The notes beneath the pieces were generated by a model. The model had not been told where the DNA came from, searched no databases, and was given only the letters and a program-made list of their open reading frames with translations. A DNA stretch of 40,942 bases from Nocardia higoensis NBRC 100133. Its GTDB lineage: Bacteria > Actinomycetota > Actinomycetes > Mycobacteriales > Mycobacteriaceae. The position numbers and the translations under genes are program-made. How positions within the stretch are numbered: the first letter of the stretch is position 1; each line of letters begins with the position of its first letter. The DNA lies in NCBI RefSeq assembly GCF_000308595.1, contig NZ_BAGA01000030.1, positions 1 to 40,942 of the forward strand, in the 5' to 3' direction. This document shows, in pieces, positions 15,773-24,015 of this stretch.

Positions 15773-17235
15773 AGCCCGCGGACGATGGAGTAGAGCGAGG
15801 TCACCCAGAACACCAGCGGCAGCACCGCGGCCACGAACCCGTATTCCAGCAGTTCCACGGCCCGGCGCATCGGCGGAGTCGCCGACTGGTTCGGGATGAT
15901 GGTGCCCAGGATCAGCGCCGATACCAGGATCAGCATCGCCACGCCGAACACGGCCAGCGGCAGTTCCATGGTCAGTGCCATGCCGATCAGCATGATCAGC
16001 ACGATCGCGGCGCCGCCGGCGACCAGCACGACCGCCTGTTCGGCGCCTGCGTAGGTACGGCTGCGGAACATCAGCACCACCGCGCACACCAGCGCGAGCG
16101 CGACGCCCTGCCAGTACGGGTCGTCGGCCTGGGGATCGACGGAGGCCAGCGCGCCCACGACGGTCACCAGCGTCGTCGCCGACACCAGGCCCGCCAGGTA
16201 CTTCCTGGCGTGCTCGGACTTGGCGCGCAGCACGTCGAGGGTGGGCAGGGCGCGGTGGTCGTCCGGATCGTCCTCGGTCGGATCGATCGGGGTGCCGGGG
16301 GAGGGGACCGGCGGCAGCGGCAGTTTCGCCAGCAGCATGGAGACCCGGGGCGAGAGGGACAGACCGAGCAGGCCGAGCGCCGCGGCGACCGCCCCGATGG
16401 CGCGCACCGACTGGTCGGTGAGCAGGCCGACCAGCGAGGCCGGTATGGCGTAGACCGCGACAGCGGCGGCGCCGATGAACAGCGCGAGCCCGACGCCGGT
16501 GACCCGCCACGCCAGGATCGACGTCGCGCCGAGCAGGCTGGAGGCGAGCAGCAGATGCGCCCAGCCGTAATGATCCGGTACGTAGAGCATTCCGGCTGTG
16601 AACGCGGCGGGCAGGGCGCAGCCGGCGAGTACGAGCGCGGTGGCGGTGTCGCCGTACATCCTGCTCAGCACCATGCCCGCTACCACCAGCAGGATCGCCA
16701 CCGCCAGCGCCACCGAACCGCTGACCCACACGGGCAGCGCCTCCGGCGCGGTCAGCAGTCCGAGGCAGCCCACGAGCATGGTCAACGCGGCCAGGATCGA
16801 GCCGGTCAGCCGCGCGGTGCGGGGCGTCCAGCCGCGGAAGTGGTCGGCATCGGCGATCGCGACGTTGTACATGATGTCGTCGAACAGCGGCGTCGGCGCG
16901 GTGTGCGAGGCGCTTTCGAGCATGAGCAACTCGCCGTCGCGCACGCCGTGTTCCCCCAGCGACAGCGAGTTGGAGAAGGGCGGATGGCCGATCCTGGCCA
17001 GCACCCATTCGGCGGGCTCGAAACGTTCGCCCTCGTTGTCGAAGTCGTTGCTGCGGCTGTGCTGGGCGACCATGTCCACGACGCTGGGAATCACGAGCGC
17101 CACCGGGACATCGACCGGAATGGCCATGTCGACCTGGGTGTGTTTGGCGAGGATCGTCACCCGGGCCAGGTCCGGTGCGCGTACGATGCCACGTGAAGCA
17201 TCTTCGTCGATGTGGTCCATTCGCGCGTGCGTCAA
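15769..17235 (-). CDS. eccD: Type VII secretion protein EccD
   Basis: EccD is the 11-helix membrane subunit forming the bulk of each ESX protomer. From the TTG at 17235 the protein has 488 residues: a ubiquitin-like (YukD-type) N-terminal domain (LARVTILAKHTQVDMAIPVD, and the LLMLESASHTAPTPLFDDI ending), then about eleven hydrophobic helices from residue 130 to the end. A loop rich in Asp and Pro (GTPIDPTEDDPDDHRALP) splits the helices. The start is uncertain: TTG 17235 follows GGGGGA, a GTG at 17280 adds 15 residues, and ATG 17220 removes five. Coupled to mycP by a 4-bp overlap. Divergent from eccC. Confidence 0.92.
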   Translation of the reverse strand: MTHARMDHIDEDASRGIVRAPDLARVTILAKHTQVDMAIPVDVPVALVIPSVVDMVAQHSRSNDFDNEGERFEPAEWVLARIGHPPFSNSLSLGEHGVRDGELLMLESASHTAPTPLFDDIMYNVAIADADHFRGWTPRTARLTGSILAALTMLVGCLGLLTAPEALPVWVSGSVALAVAILLVVAGMVLSRMYGDTATALVLAGCALPAAFTAGMLYVPDHYGWAHLLLASSLLGATSILAWRVTGVGLALFIGAAAVAVYAIPASLVGLLTDQSVRAIGAVAAALGLLGLSLSPRVSMLLAKLPLPPVPSPGTPIDPTEDDPDDHRALPTLDVLRAKSEHARKYLAGLVSATTLVTVVGALASVDPQADDPYWQGVALALVCAVVLMFRSRTYAGAEQAVVLVAGGAAIVLIMLIGMALTMELPLAVFGVAMLILVSALILGTIIPNQSATPPMRRAVELLEYGFVAAVLPLVFWVTSLYSIVRGL

Positions 17236-17410
17236 GATTCCCCCAACCTGGTGCTCTACCTCGGAATTCCGCTGAGCCACGCGTCGCCGGGTGGGTTTGC
17301 GAACCCTGACGTCCGGGCAGCAGAATGCAGGACGAACTGTACGACATGTCGGCCGGTGCCTCTACACTGAGCCCGGAGTTGCCGCATGCGAGGTAGGGGG
17401 ATTCTCGGCG
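17236..17410. promoter_or_regulatory. Divergent eccD/eccC promoter region
   Basis: A 175-bp region. Toward eccC it has GAACTGTAC at 17334-17342, shared with the eccE/eccB region, and a possible -10 TACACT at 17363-17368. Both genes again have a G5-A tract near the start. The nearby open frame that would extend eccC upstream to 17291 has no family similarity. Confidence 0.45.
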
Positions 17411-20400
17411 ATGAGCACTGTCCGGTTCCAGCGTCGTGCGCGCCGGGAGATGCCACGTACTCCCGGCGGCGAGGTCACCCTCCAGCCGCCGCCCGAGATC
17501 CCCAGGGTCACACCGGGCAATCTGCTCATGAAGCTGATGCCGGTCGTCATGATCGTCGCCATGCTGGGCATGGTCGGGCTGATGTTCACGATGGGCACCG
17601 GCATCGCGCAGAACCCGATGATGCTGATGTTCCCGGTCATGATGATGGTCTCGATGGTCACCATGTTCGCCGGGCAGGGCGGCGGCAAGGGGCAGAAGGC
17701 CGCCGAGGCCAACGAGGACCGCAAGGATTATCTCCGCTACCTCGACCAGGTCCGCAGGGACGTCGACGAAACCGCCCGTCAGCAGCGCGCTTCGGTCGAG
17801 TGGAGTCATCCCGAGCCCGGCCTGATCTGGATGCTGGCCGGCACCAGCCGCATGTGGGAGCGGCGCGCGGGCGACAAGGATTTCTGCCACGCCCGTATCG
17901 GCATCGGCCCGCAGCGGCTGGCGACCAGATTGGTGGCTCCGGAGACCGGCCCGGTCGAGGAGCTCGAGCCCATCGCGGCGGTGTCGCTGCGCCGGTTCGT
18001 GCGCGCGCACTCCACCGTGCCCGATCTGCCGACCGCGATCGCGGTGAAGGGCTTCGCCACCATCGCCCTGGACGGCGACCGCGCCCAGGCGCGCGACATG
18101 GTCCGCGCGATGTTGTTGCAGCTGTGCATGTTCCAGGGACCCGACCAGGTGCTCGTCGCCATCGTCGCAGGCCCGGACACCGCGCGTGAGTGGGAATGGA
18201 CCAAGTGGCTGCCGCACACCCAGCATCCCGATTCCCAGGACGGCATCGGCACCCAGCGCATGTTCTTCGGGTCCATCCGGGAAGCCACCGCGAGCCTGCA
18301 CCCGCTGTTGAACAACCGGGTGCGGTATTCGCGTAACCAGCCCGCCAATCCGGGGCTCGTCCAAGTCGTCATCGTGGTGGACGGCGGTCTGCTCGAATCC
18401 GAGGACGATCAGCTGCGCGAGTCCGGCTACGAGGGCGTCACCATCATCGACCTGTGCGGATACGCGCCGCGCCTGGCCGTTTCGCGCGGCATCAAGATGG
18501 TGGTGGAGAACGGCGAGTGCGTCGGCCGCGGCGCCACCGGCAATCTGGAGCGCTTCGCCACCGTCGACCGCATCAGCACCCATCAGGCTCAGCAGGCCGC
18601 GCGCCGCCTGGCGCCCTATCGCGCGGCGACCCAGCGCAGCAGCGATGTGGAGACCGACGAGACCGAGGTCATCTCGTCGTGGGCGCAGCTGATGAGCCTC
18701 GGTGACATCGGCGCCTTCAACCCGGAGAGCGCGTGGCGCCCGCGCTACGGCCGCGAGCGACTGCGCGTGCCCTTCGGCGTGGGTCCCGAGGGCATGCCCA
18801 TCGAGCTGGACATCAAGGAAGCCGCCGAGAGCGGCATGGGCCCGCACGGTCTGTGCATCGGCGCCACCGGTTCCGGTAAGTCCGAATTCCTGCGCACCCT
18901 GGTGCTGAGCCTGCTGGCCACCCATTCCCCCGACCAGTTGAATCTGGTGCTGGTCGACTTCAAGGGCGGCGCGACCTTCCTCGGGCTGGAAGGCGTCCCG
19001 CACGTCGCGGCCGTCATCACCAACCTCGAGGAAGAGGCCGACCTCGTCGACCGTATGAAGGACGCGCTGGCGGGCGAGATGAACCGCCGCCAGGAAGTGC
19101 TGCGCCAGGCGGGCAACTTCGCCAACGTCTCCGAATACGAGAAGGCACGCGCCGCGGGCGCCGACCTCGATCCACTGCCCGCGCTGTTCGTGGTGCTCGA
19201 CGAGTTCTCCGAACTGCTCACCCAGCATCCGGATTTCGCCGAGTTGTTCGTCATGATCGGCCGCCTCGGCCGCTCGCTGCACGTGCACCTGCTGCTGGCC
19301 TCCCAGCGCCTCGAGGAAGGCAAGCTCAAGGGCCTGGAAAGCCACCTCTCCTATCGGATCGGCCTGAAGACCTTCTCCGCCAACGAATCCCGCCAGGTGC
19401 TCGGTGTACCCGACGCCTACAACCTGCCCAACATCCCCGGCGGCGGCTACCTCAAGTCCGATTCCGGCGAGATCCAGCGGTTCCAGGCGTCCTACGTCTC
19501 GGGCCCCTATGTCGGTGGCGGTTCCCAGCGCGAGGTCACCCAGGCCGGCGTCGCGGGCGGCGAGATCGACGTCAAAGCACGCCCCTTCACGGCACACCAC
19601 GTCGACTTCCGCGCCATCGACCGCCTGCCGCTGCCCACCGCTTCCTCGGCCGAGCCGGTGGAGCATCACGGCGAGGACGGCGAGAAGCTGTCCAACCTGG
19701 ACATGCTGGTCTCGCGCATCCGCGGCCACGGCAGGCCCGCGCACGAGATCTGGCTGCCGCCGCTGGACGAGGCGATGAGCCTCGACCAGCTCATCCCGCG
19801 CTCGGTGCTGACCGGCGAGTATTCGGCGATCGCGACCTTGCGCGCGCCCATCGGCATCGTCGACCGTCCCTACGACCAGCGCCGCGATCCGATGGTGGTC
19901 GACCTGTCCGGCTCGCGCGGCAACGTCGCCATCGTCGGCGGCCCGCAGTCCGGTAAGTCCACCGCGCTGCGCACCCTGATCATGGCGATGTCGATGACCC
20001 ACACCGCCGAACAGGTGCAGTTCTACTGCCTCGACTTCGGCGGCGGCACGCTGGCCAGCCTCGAAGGCCTGCCGCATGTCGGCTCGGTGGCCGGTCGCCT
20101 CGACGCGGACAAGGTCCGCCGCACCGTCGCCGAGATGACCACCATCGTGCGCACGCGCGAGGCCAGGTTCCGCCAGCTCGGCATCGAATCGATGGCGGAA
20201 TTCCGCCGGCTGCGGTCGATGGATCCGGCGAGCAGCCATGCCGCCGCGGGCGCGCACGAGGACCCGTTCGGCGACGTGTTCCTGGTCATCGACGGTTTCG
20301 GCTCGATCCGCCAGGATTTCGACCCGCTCGAGCAGACCATCATGAATCTCGCCGTGCAGGGCCTGTCCTACGGCGTGCACGTGGTGATCGCACTGGCTCG

Positions 20401-21454
20401 CTGGGCCGAGGCCCGCCCCGCTCTCAAGGATCAGATCGGCACCAGAATCGAACTGCGCCTGGGCGATCCGATGGACTCCGACCTGGGCCGCAAGTTCGCC
20501 GCCCTGGTCCCGCAGGGCCGCCCCGGTCGCGGTATGACCCCCGACTGCCTGCACATGCTCACCGGCCTGCCCCGCATCGACGGCAGCGCCGACCCGAACA
20601 CTCTGGGCCAGGCTGTCGCCGAAGCCGTCGCCACCATCGCCCGGCTCACTCCCGGCAGGCCCGCGCCGGCGGCCCGCATGCTCCCGGAGATGCTGCCGCG
20701 TGAGCAGTTGCTGCGCCTGGCGGGCAACTGGCCGACGCAGGTGCCGCGCGGCACCAGGAACCTGCGCATCCCCATCGGCATCAACGAATCCGAACTCGCC
20801 CCGGTCTACCTGGACTTCAACGAGTCCCCGCACTTCATCATCATCGGCGACGGCGAGGCCGGGAAGACGACGCTGCTGCGCTCGATCATCGAGGGCATCG
20901 CCGCGTCGAACACGCCCAACGAGGCGCGGTTCATCATCGGCGACTACCGGCGCACCATGCTCGGCATGATCCCCGAGGGCTACCAGGCCGGATACGGCTC
21001 CACCGGCCCGCAGTTCACCAAGAACATGAACGACCTGGCGGCCTATGTCGCCAAGCGCGGCCCCGGCCCCGACGTGACGCCCCAGGAAGTGCGCGATCGA
21101 GCCTGGCTGACCGGGCCCGAGCTGTATGTGATCGTCGACGACTACGACATGGTCGCCACTTCGATGGGCAACCCGACCGCACCGCTGGTCGAACACCTCC
21201 CGCACGCGCGTGATCTCGGCTTTCATCTGATCATCGCGCGCCGGTCCGGTGGCGCCAGCCGCGCGATGTACGAGTCGACCTTGGCGCGGATGAAGGATTT
21301 CGGCGCGGCGGGCCTGATCATGAGCTGCCCGAAGGACGAGGGTGTGCTGATGGGCAGCGTGCGCCCGAGCCAGCTCCCGCCCGGCCGCGGCACCTTCGTG
21401 ACCCGTAATACCCAGGAGTTGATCCAGCTCGGCTGGATGCCGGCGGCCGAGTGA
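17411..21454 (+). CDS. eccC: Type VII secretion ATPase EccC (three FtsK/SpoIIIE domains in one chain)
   Basis: The motor ATPase that recognises WXG100 substrates and powers ESX export. The 1347-residue protein has two membrane helices (about 38-80, MPVVMIVAMLGMVGLMF and MMLMFPVMMMVSMVTMF), a linker ATPase-like domain, and three P-loops: GATGSGKSEF near 484, GGPQSGKST near 843, GDGEAGKTT near 1146, each with a Walker B (VVLDEF, LVIDGF, VIVDDY). The third P-loop carries an unusual EAGKT. EccCa and EccCb are fused, as in ESX-4. The ATG at 17411 gives the family start MSTVRFQRRARREMPRTPGG. It is about 110 residues longer than M. tuberculosis EccC4. The stop overlaps the next ATG (TGATG). Confidence 0.96.
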   Translation: MSTVRFQRRARREMPRTPGGEVTLQPPPEIPRVTPGNLLMKLMPVVMIVAMLGMVGLMFTMGTGIAQNPMMLMFPVMMMVSMVTMFAGQGGGKGQKAAEANEDRKDYLRYLDQVRRDVDETARQQRASVEWSHPEPGLIWMLAGTSRMWERRAGDKDFCHARIGIGPQRLATRLVAPETGPVEELEPIAAVSLRRFVRAHSTVPDLPTAIAVKGFATIALDGDRAQARDMVRAMLLQLCMFQGPDQVLVAIVAGPDTAREWEWTKWLPHTQHPDSQDGIGTQRMFFGSIREATASLHPLLNNRVRYSRNQPANPGLVQVVIVVDGGLLESEDDQLRESGYEGVTIIDLCGYAPRLAVSRGIKMVVENGECVGRGATGNLERFATVDRISTHQAQQAARRLAPYRAATQRSSDVETDETEVISSWAQLMSLGDIGAFNPESAWRPRYGRERLRVPFGVGPEGMPIELDIKEAAESGMGPHGLCIGATGSGKSEFLRTLVLSLLATHSPDQLNLVLVDFKGGATFLGLEGVPHVAAVITNLEEEADLVDRMKDALAGEMNRRQEVLRQAGNFANVSEYEKARAAGADLDPLPALFVVLDEFSELLTQHPDFAELFVMIGRLGRSLHVHLLLASQRLEEGKLKGLESHLSYRIGLKTFSANESRQVLGVPDAYNLPNIPGGGYLKSDSGEIQRFQASYVSGPYVGGGSQREVTQAGVAGGEIDVKARPFTAHHVDFRAIDRLPLPTASSAEPVEHHGEDGEKLSNLDMLVSRIRGHGRPAHEIWLPPLDEAMSLDQLIPRSVLTGEYSAIATLRAPIGIVDRPYDQRRDPMVVDLSGSRGNVAIVGGPQSGKSTALRTLIMAMSMTHTAEQVQFYCLDFGGGTLASLEGLPHVGSVAGRLDADKVRRTVAEMTTIVRTREARFRQLGIESMAEFRRLRSMDPASSHAAAGAHEDPFGDVFLVIDGFGSIRQDFDPLEQTIMNLAVQGLSYGVHVVIALARWAEARPALKDQIGTRIELRLGDPMDSDLGRKFAALVPQGRPGRGMTPDCLHMLTGLPRIDGSADPNTLGQAVAEAVATIARLTPGRPAPAARMLPEMLPREQLLRLAGNWPTQVPRGTRNLRIPIGINESELAPVYLDFNESPHFIIIGDGEAGKTTLLRSIIEGIAASNTPNEARFIIGDYRRTMLGMIPEGYQAGYGSTGPQFTKNMNDLAAYVAKRGPGPDVTPQEVRDRAWLTGPELYVIVDDYDMVATSMGNPTAPLVEHLPHARDLGFHLIIARRSGGASRAMYESTLARMKDFGAAGLIMSCPKDEGVLMGSVRPSQLPPGRGTFVTRNTQELIQLGWMPAAE

Positions 21455-22908
21455 TGGCGCAGGTCGAACTGGTCCTCACCGACACCAGGATCTGGGCGCG
21501 CGGTCCCTCGACGCATTGGGACGGCGTGCCGTCGGTGGTGCTGGGCGGCAACGGAAGCCTGGTCGCCGGCGAGCCGCTCACGCCCCTCGGCCAGGTCAGC
21601 TCGACGGTGCAGTTCGTCGCCGCCGAGCGGATCGCATTGTTACCGCGCGTGCCCGAACTCACCGAGGCGCTCGCGGCGCTGTTCGCCACCGTCCTGGACA
21701 ATCTCGGACTCGGCAGTCCGTGCGAACGCTTCACCGTTGTCTGCCCCACCGAGTGGGGCACGCGCCGCCGCGAATCGGTCGCCGTGGCCGCCCGCCGATT
21801 CGCCGACGAGGTGGTCTTCGAACCGCTCGCCGCCCGCTCGGTCGCCGCCGACGAGGCGACCTTGCGCGCCCGCCGCGTCGCGGTACTGGAATTCGGCGCA
21901 CTCACCACTACCGCCGCCACCGTCGTGCGCGCGCACGAGGGCGCTCAGGTGGAATCCTGCGAGTACGAACCAGATCTCGCCCTCGACGACCTCGGCGTCG
22001 ACCCCGGTGCGGAAGAAGGTCTGAGCGCAGTCCTCAGCCGGCTACTCGACGGCGGACGCGCCGACGTGATCCAGGTGTTCGGCGCCTCCGATCCCGCGAA
22101 ACTCGACCTCATCGACCAGGTGGCCCGCCAGGTCTGCGGCGCGGACGTGGAGGTCCGTCCCATCTCCGGCGTCGACCTGCTGCGTCGCCCGGAGCCGAGA
22201 TCCGGTTACGTCCCCGACCCGGTGCGCGCCATGCCCGACACCGAATGGTTGCAGCCACTGCGCCAACGCGCCGCTGCCCGTGCGCCCGAGCGTAATACGG
22301 CTGTGTACGCGGCGGCGGCCGCCGCGGTCGTGGTTCTCGCCGCAGCCGCCGTGGGCGCGGTCTTCGCCTTCGGTGGCTCGGACGATCCCCCGGAAGTCGC
22401 CGCCGCACCGACCACTTCGGCACCGATCTCCACACGCCCGACCAGCGCCGCACCGAGCACATCGACGATCCCCGGCACACCGGATACGGCTACGGAATCC
22501 CTCGGGCGCCTCACCTTCCGGATACCGGACGGCTGGCGAGTGAGCTCCCGGAGCCCCCAGGGCAGCCGCGTCGATCTCAGTCCCGAGGACGGCTCCCGCC
22601 TCCGGCTCACCGTCATCCAGACCCCGGTCGCCGCCGACGCCGGCTACGCCAGGATCGCGGCGGACCTGGAGGCCCAGATGCGCGAGAAGCCCTCTCTCGG
22701 CGACCTGCGCCGCGACGTGGTCTTCGCGGGCCGTTCCGGCCTGTCCTACCTCGAGCGTCCCGAGGGCGGTTCCACCGTCCGCTGGCATGTCCTGCTCGAA
22801 CACGGCACGCAGGTCAGCATCGGGTGTCAGTACGTCGCCGAAACCGATTGGAGCACTGTCGAACCGAGCTGTGAGGAGCTCGCGGCGTCGGTCGACGTGC
22901 AGCCTTGA
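21454..22908 (+). CDS. Type VII secretion-associated membrane protein (Rv3446c-like), degenerate Hsp70/actin-like head
   Basis: A 484-residue protein translationally coupled to eccC, matching the place of Rv3446c in ESX-4. Residues 1-275 are cytosolic, one helix spans about 281-305, then a Pro/Thr/Ser-rich stalk and a 130-residue outer domain (RLTFRIPDGWRVSSRSPQGS) with two Cys near the end (SIGCQY and EPSCEE). The cytosolic part has FTVVCPTEWGTRRRESVAVA and [20 protein letters not shown], then VAVLEFGALTTTAATVVRA. This is the order and spacing of the Hsp70 TVPAYF...R, EPTAAALA and DLGGGTFD motifs, but the key Asp and Gly residues are lost. I infer a nucleotide-dead actin-like scaffold. The exact role in secretion is unknown. 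Confidence 0.85.
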   Translation: MAQVELVLTDTRIWARGPSTHWDGVPSVVLGGNGSLVAGEPLTPLGQVSSTVQFVAAERIALLPRVPELTEALAALFATVLDNLGLGSPCERFTVVCPTEWGTRRRESVAVAARRFADEVVFEPLAARSVAADEATLRARRVAVLEFGALTTTAATVVRAHEGAQVESCEYEPDLALDDLGVDPGAEEGLSAVLSRLLDGGRADVIQVFGASDPAKLDLIDQVARQVCGADVEVRPISGVDLLRRPEPRSGYVPDPVRAMPDTEWLQPLRQRAAARAPERNTAVYAAAAAAVVVLAAAAVGAVFAFGGSDDPPEVAAAPTTSAPISTRPTSAAPSTSTIPGTPDTATESLGRLTFRIPDGWRVSSRSPQGSRVDLSPEDGSRLRLTVIQTPVAADAGYARIAADLEAQMREKPSLGDLRRDVVFAGRSGLSYLERPEGGSTVRWHVLLEHGTQVSIGCQYVAETDWSTVEPSCEELAASVDVQP

Positions 22909-22966
22909 GGGAGTCCGGTCACCTCTGGTAGCTGTGGTGACTCCGAATATTTCGACCTTGACAGAG

Positions 22967-23001
22967 CTTCGGGCCCCCGCGCGCAGAACGGGGGCCCGAA
23001 G
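22967..23001. terminator. Bidirectional terminator, 13-bp perfect stem
   Basis: CTTCGGGCCCCCG (22967-22979) pairs perfectly with CGGGGGCCCGAAG (22989-23001) around a 9-nt loop. It separates the convergent Rv3446c-like and WXG100 genes. Confidence 0.85.
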
Positions 23002-23016
23002 TGGTTTCGGCGGAAC

Positions 23017-23307
23017 TCAGTTGAAGAGGTTCGCCAGCGCCTTGTCGGTGCTCTGCAGCTCCGAGTTGCCGCTGCTGACCAGCTGACCGGCGCCGGTCAG
23101 CGTGGTGTTCAGCTGCTCGACGTGCTGCTGCCACTGGGTCTGGAAGGCGATGAACGCTTCGTTCGCCGCGCCGCCCTGGGTCTCCGCGAACTCCTTGACT
23201 TTCTGGTGGAAGGCGTTCAGTTCGTCACGGATGCCCTCTGCGCGCTTGATGATGGTCTGCGCACCGTCGGCGACGCCGTCGAAATTCGCTGAGATATTGC
23301 GATCCAT
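23017..23307 (-). CDS. WXG100-family secreted protein, ESAT-6-like partner
   Basis: A 96-residue helical hairpin, the length of ESX substrates. Start MDRNISANFDGVADGAQTII; ends ELQSTDKALANLFN, much like the ESAT-6 ending STEGNVTGMFA. Helix 2 carries the FIAFQTQWQQHVEQLN stretch, matching ESAT-6 YQGVQQKWDATATELN. At the turn the canonical W-x-G is T43-Q44-G45: the Trp is missing. No YxxxD/E at the end. It lies 33 bp after the second WXG100 gene, which suggests a 1:1 heterodimer. Named by position it is the EsxT/EsxU equivalent; I do not assign which. Start ATG is preceded by CAGGAG. Confidence 0.9.
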   Translation of the reverse strand: MDRNISANFDGVADGAQTIIKRAEGIRDELNAFHQKVKEFAETQGGAANEAFIAFQTQWQQHVEQLNTTLTGAGQLVSSGNSELQSTDKALANLFN

Positions 23308-23340
23308 AGCGGAACTCCTGTTCGTGAAGTAGAAGGTTGG

Positions 23341-23670
23341 TCAGAGTGCCGGCAGGTCGAGGCTGGAGACCTGGGTCTGGACCTGGGAGGCGAAATCCGT
23401 GTCGTGGTCGGAGACCTGACCGCTCACCTTCATCAGGTTCTGCGCGGTTTCCATCAGCTTGTCGTTCATCTTGTCGGCCTGGAAGTAGTACCGCTCCATG
23501 AACGCGTTGAAGGCGTCGCGCGCAGCGCCCTGCCAGTTCGCGCCGTTGGTGACGTTGTCCTCGTCGGTCTTCAGCTGACGGATGGACGCCATCAGAGCGC
23601 TGTGCTGATCCAAGAACTCTTTCGCCTTGGCATTGATTGCACCGGTATCTGCAACGAAATTGTTCGCCAT
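23341..23670 (-). CDS. WXG100-family secreted protein, CFP-10-like partner
   Basis: A 109-residue helical hairpin with the WXG motif at W46-Q47-G48 (NWQGAARDAF), preceded by a helix starting MANNFVADTGAINAKAKEFL. The tail after helix 2 is SDHDTDFASQVQTQVSSL. It has no YxxxD/E after helix 2; the only match, Y-F-Q-A-D, is inside helix 2. It is the first gene of the pair, behind GCAGGAGC and the ECF promoter at 23737-23762. It is expected to heterodimerise with the 96-residue neighbour and be exported by the EccB-E complex. In M. tuberculosis the ESX-4 esx genes are codirectional with Rv3446c; here they are inverted. Confidence 0.9.
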   Translation of the reverse strand: MANNFVADTGAINAKAKEFLDQHSALMASIRQLKTDEDNVTNGANWQGAARDAFNAFMERYYFQADKMNDKLMETAQNLMKVSGQVSDHDTDFASQVQTQVSSLDLPAL

Positions 23671-24015
23671 CGCGGTTGCTCCTGCTTCTCGTCATGGTCA
23701 ACATGCCAAGTGTCAGCTGACCGATTCATATAGTTGGACGTGTCCGGTGTCCGATCGGTTCCATCGGATCGGAGAGATTTTCGAACCCCTGATTCTGCGA
23801 AGCCCCTGATCCCCGGGTAGGGCCGGCGATGGCCAGTTCTCGGCGGCACTGCTGCTCGACCGGCGGAACGCCGCATTCGGCTGAGGCGCTCGGAGCGCGA
23901 CATCACCACGCTGTAGGGTCGCCAACGCCACTGCTCCCCTCCTTCCCCCTGCGGCAAGTGGGCTGGCTCGAAATACCCTACCGAATGGGCACCCCACGGC
24001 GCCAGCATTGTTCGC
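23671..24015. other. Intergenic region upstream of the WXG100 pair
   Basis: A 345-bp stretch with no credible gene; the frames in it have no family likeness or ribosome-binding site. It contains the ECF-type promoter at 23737-23762 and the leader of the WXG100 operon. The rest (about 23800-24015) shows no clear structure; it lies beyond the kinase stop and probably marks the ESX-4/island boundary. Confidence 0.6.
23737..23762 (-). promoter_or_regulatory. ECF-sigma (SigM-type) promoter of the WXG100 operon
   Basis: On the minus strand GGAACC (23757-23762) and CGTC (23737-23740) are separated by exactly 16 bp. This fits the GGAAC-N16-18-CGTC pattern reported for mycobacterial SigM, a sigma factor known to switch on the esxT/esxU genes of ESX-4. 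The leader to the ATG at 23670 is about 60 nt. It is the only such match I found in the window. Confidence 0.75.

Noticed and set aside
17291..17410. Possible 40-residue N-terminal extension of EccC.
   Set aside because: EccC proteins start at the equivalent of MSTVRFQRR; the extension has no similarity and overlaps the divergent promoter region.
14360..21226. A single 2288-codon minus-strand open frame.
   Set aside because: It runs antisense to eccC and out of frame through eccD. Only its last 470 codons are real (mycP, from GTG 15772). High GC makes long antisense frames common.
23592..24008. Open frames between the WXG100 genes and the kinase.
   Set aside because: No ribosome site, no domain, and they cover the ECF promoter and the start of the WXG100 gene in another frame.
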